DNA of 64,000 bases from contig JAZGUH010000229.1 of assembly GCA_037893225.1 (NCBI GenBank), forward strand, positions 310,001 through 374,000, given 5' to 3'. Source of the DNA: Hippasteria phrygiana. Its lineage: Eukaryota > Echinodermata > Asteroidea > Valvatida > Goniasteridae. The translations under genes and the position numbers were made by a program. Below, piece after piece: positions 55,422 to 64,000 of this stretch. The notes beneath the pieces are model-generated. The model saw only the letters and a program-made list of their open reading frames with translations. It was not told where the DNA came from and did not search any database. Positions within the stretch are counted from its first letter, which is position 1, and the number at the start of each line of letters is the position of its first letter.

Positions 55422-55511
55422 ATATTACCCTTTCACAAGCGAATTTGCTATGAAACTGTCCAATTCAGCTCCGTATAATATGCATTCATCTCTCTTCACC
55501 CTTTCTGGCCT

Positions 55512-55758
55512 GGGGCCAATTTCATGAAGCTGTTAAGCACAACAATTTGCTTAAAAGCATGAAAATGCTTCCTTGATAAAAACTGGATTACCAACCAGAT
55601 TTCCATGTGTGGAATATTGCTTTTGACTGGCATTCAGCTGTTGTTTGCTTAGCATGAAAATTATATGGACTTTTGGCTGGTAACCTGTTTTTACTATTAA
55701 GCAAGACATTTTCATGCTAAGCAAATATTTGTGCTTAACAGCTTGATGAAATTGGCCC
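55512..55758. mobile_element. Foldback MITE, ggggccaatttcat family (copy in 3' UTR)
   Basis: ggggccaatttcatgaagct and agcttgatgaaattggccc are inverted ends; full length. Lies between the stop codon and the polyadenylation signal. Confidence 0.87.
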
Positions 55759-55761
55759 TGC

Positions 55762-55862
55762 TGTTACGGTCCTTGTATGTTAATGGAGGGTCGTGCAGCC
55801 GAGCGTGATGCAAACAATAGGTAAACAATGGACTGAGTACGTGCAGGAATGCGCACATACTA
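55762..55862 (-). mobile_element. piggyBac-like MITE fragment in the 3' UTR
   Basis: tgttaatggagggtcgtgca, gcgtgatgcaaacaataggt, tgagtacgtgcaggaatgcg. Confidence 0.6.
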
Positions 55863-56086
55863 TAAAGAGAATTAAATACAGCAGCTGTACGTGTAAGTTA
55901 AAGCGAAGTAAGAATTAGGAATTAAGTTGGGGCGTACAGTCGGAGTGTTGCATGTCCATAGCTGTCTCAGTGACCTTTGACCCTTAATGTTAGCATTGAA
56001 TGTCACTTTGTCATTGTTAAGTTGATGTTGCAACCAGCTGTTCCAACAAAAGAATTACTTTATTCAACTCCAGTGTGTACAGTGAT

Positions 56087-56092
56087 AATAAA
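56087..56092 (+). terminator. Polyadenylation signal AATAAA
   Basis: Canonical AATAAA 666 bp after the SUPT5H stop, with a GT-rich element about 15-25 bp downstream, as expected for cleavage and polyadenylation. Confidence 0.6.
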
Positions 56093-56152
56093 AGTACTGA
56101 AAGCTGTATGTGTTTATTTCCGTTCTTCTCAAAGCTATAAATTCCCACTACA

Positions 56153-56329
56153 GTCGAACCCTGATAATAAGAGCACTGTTAATACAACATCCTGCATATA
56201 ACAAGGAAAAAAATAGGTCCTCGGTCTTTGTTTTTCTTTGTTTTTCATTACTGATAATACAAGGTACCTGTTATAACAAGGTAAATTGTAAAGTCCCAAG
56301 GACCTTGTTATAAAGGTGTTCGACTATAC
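56153..56329. mobile_element. Tc1/mariner (pogo-like) MITE
   Basis: cagtcgaaccctgataataa on the left and ttataaaggtgttcgacta on the right, inverted, with TA beside both ends. Interior cctgcatataacaagg and ggtacctgttataacaag are complementary repeats of the end. Confidence 0.75.
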
Positions 56330-56388
56330 CTTCCAAATTACTTTTGTAAACTTTTCAAATTGTGTTTAGAACAGCAGTCACCGTAAAC

Positions 56389-57051
56389 GTGACCGGCTCT
56401 ACAAAAAGGGTTATTACGTCGGAAAGTTTGAAAAATGAGTTATATACATAGTTGAATCTGTCACATCATGAACTTTAATTTGATGTAGGTTTGACCCCTG
56501 TGGCATTTTGTGTTCTCGAGATATCTTGACATTTGCACACTCATATTTTCCCAATTTAACGGAAGTGCGTTTTAGAGATAGAGCCCTTTAAACACGAAAA
56601 GTGCAAAGAAATGAGATAGAAGTAATTTCTATCAACATTTATTTTTTCATCTCTAACCCTAACTCCCTAGGGTGTGTGGAAAATCGTATTGAAATTGGAG
56701 GATTGAGGACTGTTGAGGGTTATTCATCAATATTAATGTTTCTGAAATAAATATAGATATAATAGAAGCCAACAAAACAAAAACAAATCACTTATGTGAA
56801 ATTGTTTTCGCCCGCTTCACATAGAACAGCCCTGTGTGTGTTTTCAAAGGTAAGCACTTTTCCAGAACCACCAAAAAGACATCGTCATGTATTACTGAAA
56901 ATGCACTAGGCCTTAATTGAATAGGCACAAGGCCTTATTGAATAGGCACAAGGCGCAATGCGCGCGACGATGTCATTTTGGTGGTTCTGGATAAGTGCTT
57001 ACCGTTTTCAAATAGTGCGACATAATATCCTTTTTTTGTAGAGCGGGTCAC
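56389..57051. mobile_element. MITE, tgtgacccgctctg family (copy 4) with nested hairpin
   Basis: gtgaccggctctacaaaaag on the left, tttttttgtagagcgggtca-c on the right. Contains a second foldback element (56848-57006). Confidence 0.8.
56848..57006. mobile_element. Nested foldback hairpin
   Basis: aaaggtaagcacttttccag-aaccaccaaaaagac and the complementary cattttggtggttctggata-agtgcttaccgttt form roughly 40-bp arms. The centre has a duplicated aattgaataggcacaaggc. Confidence 0.8.
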
Positions 57052-57191
57052 AAATGTATTTTCAGTAAACAGTTGTTTGTTTTGGAGTTGTTTTTGTTTT
57101 TGTTTTTTTAACCTACATCAAGTCATATTGGTTTAAAAAGTATATAATGTATACTTCATGTTAACAAACATAACATGTGTACTTTAATTTA

Positions 57192-57240
57192 GGTATTCCG
57201 GAGGTCGCAGGTTCGAATCCCGCTCCTGCCAGTTTGAACA
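57192..57240 (+). mobile_element. tRNA-derived SINE, short fragment 9
   Basis: ggtattccggaggtcgcagg-ttcgaatcccgctcctgccag: 3' half of the tRNA head only. Confidence 0.75.
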
Positions 57241-57244
57241 TTTA

Positions 57245-57478
57245 CTTTAACCCCAACTACCCCAAGCCTTACAAACTCCAACTGCAGGTTTTGTCTAATT
57301 TTGATGGGTTCGGTACTGCAGCGCCTTGGCACCATTACTTTACATGGAGCTATGATGCCCCAATTTGTCTGAGTACAAGTACAAAGAATGTGCCATAGGT
57401 ATATACTGAACAGTGTTGGATTTTGACTGGTTGAGGACACTTCCCAGTAAAAATGCCTTGGGGTTAGGGTTAATTTAA
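57245..57478 (+). repeat. Interspersed repeat ending in ttagggtt-like sequence
   Basis: aagccttacaaactccaact...gttggattttgactggttga...taaaaatgccttggggttag-ggttaa. Related pieces at 46435, 18600-19100 and 16720-16880 also end in copies of ccctaa or its complement. Confidence 0.65.
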
Positions 57479-57871
57479 TTGGGTTTTTCTTTCTGAGAAG
57501 TTCATACAAAGACTTTGAAAAAGTTTCATGCATGAATTTGTTGTCACCAAAAACTGAGGATATACATTTTCAATTACTTGAGTTGTGGAAATACTCTTTG
57601 AGTGTAGAGAGAAATAAAGTAGTATTTGTGATCAGACAAAATAAGTTTGAAATTTTTTTTTTTCCCACAATTTTTTATTTATTTTATGCGCATTTACAAA
57701 GAGCGTATGGGACTCCTCGTTTTGATGTATCACGCAGTTTGCGATCCTGATGAATCTCAAAATTATGTGGTTGAAAATGTTGACAATAATTTATACCAAA
57801 TGTAGGATGTTTGAGAGTCTGTAACTCGAGAGGAGTTGTTGCAACTTCCGACTGTTTTCTTAGCTAATGAC

Positions 57872-58012
57872 TTTAACAAAGATACTGACAATTTGGGAGA
57901 CCGCCAACATAGGGCAAGATAGCTCAGTTGGTAGAGCGCCAGTACGGTAACCCGGAGGTCGCAGGTTCGAATCCCGCTCTTGCCAGTTTCTTTGTTCACT
58001 TTGAAAATGACT
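57872..58012 (+). mobile_element. tRNA-derived SINE, copy 10 (best tRNA head)
   Basis: aacaaagatactgacaattt, gggagaccgccaacatag, then ggcaagatagctcagttggt...ttcgaatcccgctcttgcc with a perfect 7-bp acceptor stem. The anticodon loop reads acggtaa (GGT in the Thr position) but lacks the invariant U33. Confidence 0.87.
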
Positions 58013-58380
58013 TTGTTACCTATTAAATCTTTTTGTGCTTAAATGGTTACACAATTTAAATGACAAAAGTATTTGTTTTAAATGCAAGTTCGCCCTGAAC
58101 AAGGCTAAAAGCCACTCGAAGTACGTAGCTATAAAAAGAAGAAGAATCAAAGATGCAACAGGTAGGAATTAATATTCCTCTTGAAGCAGGAAAGATCGTA
58201 CGATGAAGAGAAACATGCACCAGGCAAAGAATTCCATAGAGATACAGAACGAGGGAAAAAGCTATTGGTATAGCTTTTCATTTTACATCTACGTACATCT
58301 ACGTACAGCTAGAGTATATTGGTGGGAACAGGCGGAAAGCCGGAGTATACCTCAAAGATGGCCGCTGTACGCGTAAGGTT

Positions 58381-58572
58381 TATAGAGTACCGAAGTGATG
58401 ACGTCAATGCAAAGTTTGGAACCAGAATACTTTTGTGTCAATGTGTCAATGTGTCAATGTGTCAATGTGTCAATGTGTTTGCATGACTGGCTGTTAACAA
58501 AGGAACAGTCGAAATCTCCATTTGTTTGGACCCAGTTATCGGGCCAACTAACGTCAGACTTCGGTACTCTGT
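58381..58572. mobile_element. MITE, tagagtaccgaagt family (copy 3)
   Basis: tatagagtaccgaagtgatg-acgtca on the left, gtcagacttcggtactct on the right. Carries a (gtgtcaat) microsatellite, five to six units, at 58435-58480. Confidence 0.87.
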
Positions 58573-58599
58573 AGTAACATTTGCTGTCCTTATATGCTA

Positions 58600-59639
58600 A
58601 CTACACATCACATGTTTGTGGTCATCTGTGTATACATCATCACTTAATCGTCAATTTGTAAAGACCCTTTTTCACGTGTCGTCATGGACCGCATAGAGTG
58701 CTGATGCTGATGAAGTGAATATTCAAGTAAACGAGTCCAGCATCCCACGTGTGCGTACACGTGTTGAACCTGCCCCGTACGATACATGTACTACGATCAC
58801 ACCCTGGTGGTCCGCACGTGGTAGTTTTGTTTACATTTTTTTCATGGAGTCACGTGGGTGGAAAAGGTGTATAAACTCTATTCTTGTCATTGTTTTTGCT
58901 GATTAATTCTGGGATTTGAATCTCTTTGAGATATTAAACATAAGTGCATTGTGCATTTCCGCTTTTATAAAAATTGCCTCTTGTCGTTTTTTGTGTGTGT
59001 TTGAATGAATTTTTATCCAGGGGTATTTTGTCGATTTTTAAAAAAAGGTCATTTTGTTCATCTTTTCGTGAAATTGATTCTTGAGAAAAACTCAACTGGA
59101 ATATAATGAACGCATATTTGTTGAAATATTACAATAAGAAAGACAAGGAAATAAGTCACAAAAATCTAATGTTGATCCAAAAAGATCCAAAAACGTTCAA
59201 AAACGCTTTCTCTTCCAATTTCTGGGGCAAATTTATATTTTTTTTAGCAGAAAACGGGTAAGGGGTAATCCTTGTCATTTTAGAATAATAGAATCAATGT
59301 AAGTATGAGCACTAACATCGAAATTAAGCAAATTTTGTGGCTAAATTTGGCAAAAATGGCATGGGGTATTTTTTATTGGTTTTTTTTTTTGCTTTTTTGA
59401 TCGGATACACCCTGTATGCCATCGAAAAGAATTGCTTCTGAAGCATAAAAATTTTCTTTCTAACCCTCTTTCGTTTGAATTCTTGCTCCACCGAGTTTAA
59501 AATTACCGGTCAGGCGACAAAATGAAATAATCTTGCATAAACAGATGTCTGGAGTCAACCATTTTTTTTCATGATTTTGTTTTATTCATGTTTTTCATAT
59601 TTTGGACAAGAATTGCAAAATCGACAATTTTTGGGGCCT
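58600..59639. other. AT-rich spacer before the satellite
   Basis: No gene seen. Some words (aaaaatggcatggggtat, aatttggcaaaaatggc, ttttgtcgatttt) resemble worn satellite monomers, so this may be the decayed edge of the array. Confidence 0.45.
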
Positions 59640-62600
59640 ATCAGATATGATTTTTTACTCTTTAAATGGGTTTCTGGCACTGTCACAGTTCTCTGAAATC
59701 AATTTCTGGTAAATTTAGAAAATGCCATTTTTGTCGATTTAGGCCCAAAAATGACAAGGAGTAAGCCTCACCATTTTTCAGGTAAAAAAATAAGTTGCTT
59801 TCAAAACTGTCGAATAGATAGAGAATGGAATGAAGATGTCAGATGTGCAATTTCAGATGTCTTGGATCAACTAATTTTTTGGGGTGATAAAATTTAATTT
59901 TCTATATTTTCATAAAATATTGAAAAATTCAATATTTTTCTATCAGATAGAATTTGATTACTCTTCAAATGGGTTTCTGGCACTGTCACAGTTCTCTGAA
60001 ATCAATTTCTGGTGAATTTAGAAAATGCAATTTTTTGGCCAAAAATCGACAAAAAATTGCAAGGGGTTAGCCTTACCATTTTTCAAGTCAAAAAATAAGT
60101 TGCTCTTAAAAATTGCCGAATAGATAGAGAATGGAATGAAGATGTTAGCTGTGCAATTTCAGATGTCTTGGATCAACTGTCATTTTTTTAGGGGGTAAGA
60201 ATTTTAATTTTTCATATTTCCCCTAAATATTGAACAATTCAAATTTTTCTATCATATGTGATTTGACTACTCTCCAAATCTCTTTCTGCCACTATCACAG
60301 TTCTCTGGAATTAATTTCTAGTAAATTTAGAAAATGCCATTTTAGGGTCAAAATCGACAAAAAATAAGTTGGTCAAAAAATAAGTTGCCTTCAAAAATTG
60401 CCGAATAGATAGAGAATGGAATGAAGATGTCAGATGTGCAATTTCAGATGTATTGGATCAACTATAATTTGTTAGGGTATGAATTCTAATTTTTCATATT
60501 TTACAAAATATTGAAAAATTAAATATTTTTTCTATCAGATAGAATTTGATTACTCTTCAAATGGGTTTCTGGCACTGTCACAGTTCTCTGAAATCAATTT
60601 CTGGTAAATTTAGAAAATGTCATTTTTGGGCCTAAATCGACAAAAATGGCCTCACCATTTTTCAGGTCAAAAAATAAGTTGCTTTCAAAACTGTCGAATA
60701 GATAGAGAATGGAATGAAGATGTCAGATGTGCAATTTCAGATGTCTTGGGTCAACTAATTTTTTTGGGGGGGATGAAATTTATTTTTTCATATTTTCCCA
60801 AAATATTGAAAAATTCGATTTTGTTATATCAGATATAATTTGATTACTCTTCAAATGGGTTTCTGGAACTGTCACAGTTCCCTGAAATCAATTTCTGGTA
60901 AATTTAGAAAATGTCATTTTTGGGTCAAAATCGACAAAAATGGCAAGGGGTTAGCCTTACCATTTTTCAAGTCAAAAAATAAGTTGCTCTTAAAAATTGC
61001 CGAATAGATAGAGAATGGAATGAAGATGTTAGCTGTGCAATTTCAGATGTCTTGGATCAACTGTCATTTTTTTAGGGGGTAAGAATTTTAATTTTTCATA
61101 TCTCCCCTAAATATTGAACAATTCAAATTTTTCTATCATATGTGATTTGACTACTCTCCAAATCTCTTTCTGCCACTATCACAGTTTTTTAAAAATTAAT
61201 TTCTAGTAAATTTAGAAAATGCCATTTTAGGGTCAAAATCGACAAAAAATAAGTTGGTCAAAAAATAAGTTGCCTTCAAAAATTGCCGAATAGATAGAGA
61301 ATGGAATGAAGATGTCAGATGTGCAATTTCAGATGTCTTGGATCAACTATAATTTGTTAGGGTATGAATTCTAATTTTTCATATTTTACAAAATATTGAA
61401 AAATTAAATATTTTTTCTATCAGATAGAATTTGATTACTCTTCAAATGGGTTTCTGGCACTGTCACAGTTCTCTGAAATCAATTTCTGGTAAATTTAGAA
61501 AATGTCATTTTTGGGCCTAAATCGACAAAAATGGCAAGGGGTAAGCCTCACCATTTTTCAGGTCAAAAAATAAGTTGCTTTCAAAACTGTCGAATAGATA
61601 GAGAATGGAATGAAGATGTCAGATGTGCAATTTCAGATGTCTTGGGTCAACTAATTTTTTGGGGGGGGATGAAATTTATTTTTTCATATTTTCCCAAAAT
61701 ATTGAAAAATTCAATTTTGTTATATCAGATATAATTTGATTACTCTTCAAATGGGTTTCTGGAACTGTCACAGTTCCCTGAAATCAATTTCTGGTAAATT
61801 TAGAAAATGTCATTTTTGGGTCAAAATCGACAAAAATGGCAAGGGGTTAGCCTTACCATTTTTCAAGTCAAAAAATAAGTTGCTCTTAAAAATTGCCGAA
61901 TAGATAGAGAATGGAATGAAGATGTTAGCTGTGCAATTTCAGATGTCTTGGATCAACTGTCATTTTTTTAGGGGGTAAGAATTTTAATTTTTCATATTTC
62001 CCCTAAATATTGAACAATTCAAATTTTTCTATCATATGTGATTTGACTACTCTCCAAATCTCTTTCTGCCACTATCACAGTTTTTTAAAAATTAATTTCT
62101 AGTAAATTTAGAAAATGCCATTTTAGGGTCAAAATCGACAAAAAATAAGTTGGTCAAAAAATAAGTTGCCTTCAAAAATTGCCGAATAGATAGAGAATGG
62201 AATGAAGATGTCAGATGTGCAATTTCAGATGTCTTGGATCAACTATAATTTGTTAGGGTATGAATTCTAATTTTTCATATTTTACAAAATATTGAAAAAT
62301 TAAATATTTTTTCTATCAGATAGAATTTGATTACTCTTCAAATGGGTTTCTGGCACTGTCACAGTTCTCTGAAATCAATTTCTGGTAAATTTAGAAAATG
62401 TCATTTTTGGGCCAAAATCGACAAAAATGGCAAGGGGTTAGCCTTACCATTTTTCAGGTAAAAAAATAAGTTGCTTTCAAAACTGTCGAATAGATAGAGA
62501 ATGAAATGAAGATGTCAAATGTGCAATTTCAGATGTCTTGGATCAACTATAATTTGTTAGGGTATGAATTCTAATTTTTCATATTTTACAAAATATTGAA

Positions 62601-64000
62601 AAATTAAATATATTTTTCTATCAGATAGAATTTGATTACTCTTCAAATGGGTTTCTGGCACTGTCACAGTTCTCTGAAATCAATTTCTGGTAAATTTAGA
62701 AAATGTCATTTTTGGGCCTAAATCGACAAAAATGGCAAGGGGTAAGCCTCACCATTTTTCAGGTCCAAAAATAAGTTGCCTTTAAAAATTTCCGAATAGA
62801 TAGAGAATGGAATGAAGATGTCAGATGTGCAATTTCAGATGTCTTGGATCAACTGTAATTTTTTGGGGTGATAAAATTTAATTTTCTATATTTTCATAAA
62901 ATATTGAAAAATTCAATATTTTTCTATCAGATAGAATTTGATTACTCTTCAAATGGGTTTCTGGCACTGTCACAGTTCTCTGAAATCAATTTCTGGTGAA
63001 TTTAGAAAATGCAATTTTTGGGCCAAAAATCGACAAAAAATTGCAAGGGGCCTTACCATTTTTCAAGTCAAAAAATAAGTTGCTCTTAAAAATTGCCGAA
63101 TAGATAGAGAATGGAATGAAGATGTTAGCTGTGCAATTTCAGATGTCTTGGATCAACTGTCATTTTTTTAGGGGGTAAGAATTTAAATTTTTCATATTTC
63201 CCCTAAATATTGAACAATTCAAATTTTTCTATCATATGTGATTTGACTACTCTCCAAATCTCTTTCTGCCACTATCACAGTTCTCTGGAATTAATTTCTA
63301 GTAAATTTAGAAAATGCCATTTTAGGGTCAAAATCGACAAAAAATAAGTTGGTCAAAAAATAAGTTGCCTTCAAAAATTGCCGAATAGATAGAGAATGGA
63401 ATGAAGATGTCAGATGTGCAATTTCAGATGTCTTGGATCAACTATAATTTGTTAGGGTATGAATTCTAATTTTTCATATTTTACAAAATATTGAAAAATT
63501 AAATATTTTTTCTATCAGATAGAATTTGATTACTCTTCAAATGGGTTTCTGGCACTGTCACAGTTCTCTGAAATCAATTTCTGGTAAATTTAGAAAATGT
63601 CATTTTTGGGCCTAAATCGACAAAAATGGCAAGGGGTAAGCCTCACCATTTTTCAGGTCAAAAAATAAGTTGCTTTCAAAACTGTCGAATAGATAGAGAA
63701 TGGAATGAAGATGTCAGATGTGCAATTTCAGATGTCTTGGGTCAACTAATTTTTTGGGGGGGGATGAAATTTATTTTTTCATATTTTCCCAAAATATTGA
63801 AAAATTCAATTTTGTTATATCAGATATAATTTGATTACTCTTCAAATGGGTTTCTGGAACTGTCACAGTTCCCTGAAATCAATTTCTGGTAAATTTAGAA
63901 AATGTCATTTTTGGGTCAAAATCGACAAAAATGGCAAGGGGTTAGCCTTACCATTTTTCAAGTCAAAAAATAAGTTGCTCTTAAAAATTGCCGAATAGAT
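59640..64000 (+). repeat. Satellite array: about 300-bp monomers, 897-bp trimeric higher-order repeat
   Basis: The anchor gaatagatagagaatggaat recurs at about 59812, 60118, 60402, 60694, 61001, 61288, 61591, 61898, 62183, 62488, 62794, 63098, 63383, 63687 and 63991 (spacings 284-307). Three monomer types alternate: A (tttcaaaactgtcg, cctcacc), B (ctcttaaaaattgccg, ccttacc) and C (ccttcaaaaattgccg, aagttggtcaaaa). Order A-B-C, with one extra A-like unit at 62794. Small open frames (67-73 aa) recur with monomer A and are not genes. The array leaves the window. Confidence 0.96.

Larger units (their letters stand above)
55422..56110 (+). other. SUPT5H 3' UTR with embedded MITEs
   Basis: Runs from the stop codon to a likely cleavage site after AATAAA at 56087-56092, followed by a GT-rich stretch (ctgtatgtg). 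It contains a foldback MITE at 55512-55758 and a piggyBac-like fragment at 55762-55862, so the mature mRNA would carry a repeat able to form a long hairpin. The end point is inferred from the signal; an aataaata near 56744 is a weaker alternative. Confidence 0.6.

Noticed and set aside
57914..57987. Functional tRNA gene (also 2880, 19222, 32488, 35226, 47018)
   Set aside because: Anticodon stem and U33 are not tRNA-like, and all copies share long SINE flanks.
60617..60838. Recurrent 67-73 aa frames in the right-hand array (also 61531, 63626)
   Set aside because: They repeat with monomer A of the satellite and have no independent support.

Overview
The window is animal nuclear DNA dominated by one intron-rich gene, the complete plus-strand orthologue of SUPT5H (SPT5, the large DSIF subunit). 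The CDS assembles from 24 exons between 10501 and 55421. All introns are GT-AG, every junction keeps phase, and the exons sum to 3264 nt, i.e. 1087 codons plus TAA. The protein follows the human SPT5 layout in order: acidic N-terminus, NGN, KOW1-5, the two C-terminal repeat regions (GS-x-TP-x-YG type, then TPSP type) and the C-terminal KOW pair. No bacterial features (operons, ribosome binding sites, CRISPR) are present. The gene structure together with dense MITEs, tRNA-derived SINEs and minisatellites suggests a marine deuterostome invertebrate, most likely an echinoderm or a relative; that is an inference.

Layout. 1-10150: repeat-rich upstream DNA with no gene I can support; it holds foldback MITEs, a tRNA-derived SINE and a 30-copy 17-bp minisatellite. 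10160-10500: likely SUPT5H promoter and 5' UTR (two CCAAT boxes, an ETS-like site). 10501-55421: SUPT5H, whose introns are packed with repeats. At least ten terminal-inverted-repeat (TIR) families occur in two or more copies, often nested, including a Harbinger-like family with TAA/TTA target duplications and piggyBac-like TTAA elements. Intron 17 carries a non-coding element of about 5.1 kb with inverted ends, and one family carries 12-bp minisatellites. 55422-about 56110: 3' UTR with an AATAAA signal. 56150-59000: more MITEs and SINE pieces. 59640-64000: a satellite array of about 300-bp monomers in an 897-bp trimeric higher-order repeat, running off the window.

The points most worth a second look are: (1) the 3' part of SUPT5H exon 10, with its splice donor, duplicated in tandem inside intron 10 and then split by nested transposons; (2) a repeat in intron 5 whose minus strand carries a hammerhead-ribozyme-like core next to a perfect match to the histone-mRNA 3' stem-loop consensus; (3) a TIR family that carries different 12-bp minisatellites in different copies; (4) satellites in intron 21 that match the terminus of a DNA transposon in intron 16; (5) foldback elements that repeatedly end 46-64 bp upstream of SUPT5H splice acceptors; (6) the satellite higher-order repeat at the right edge.
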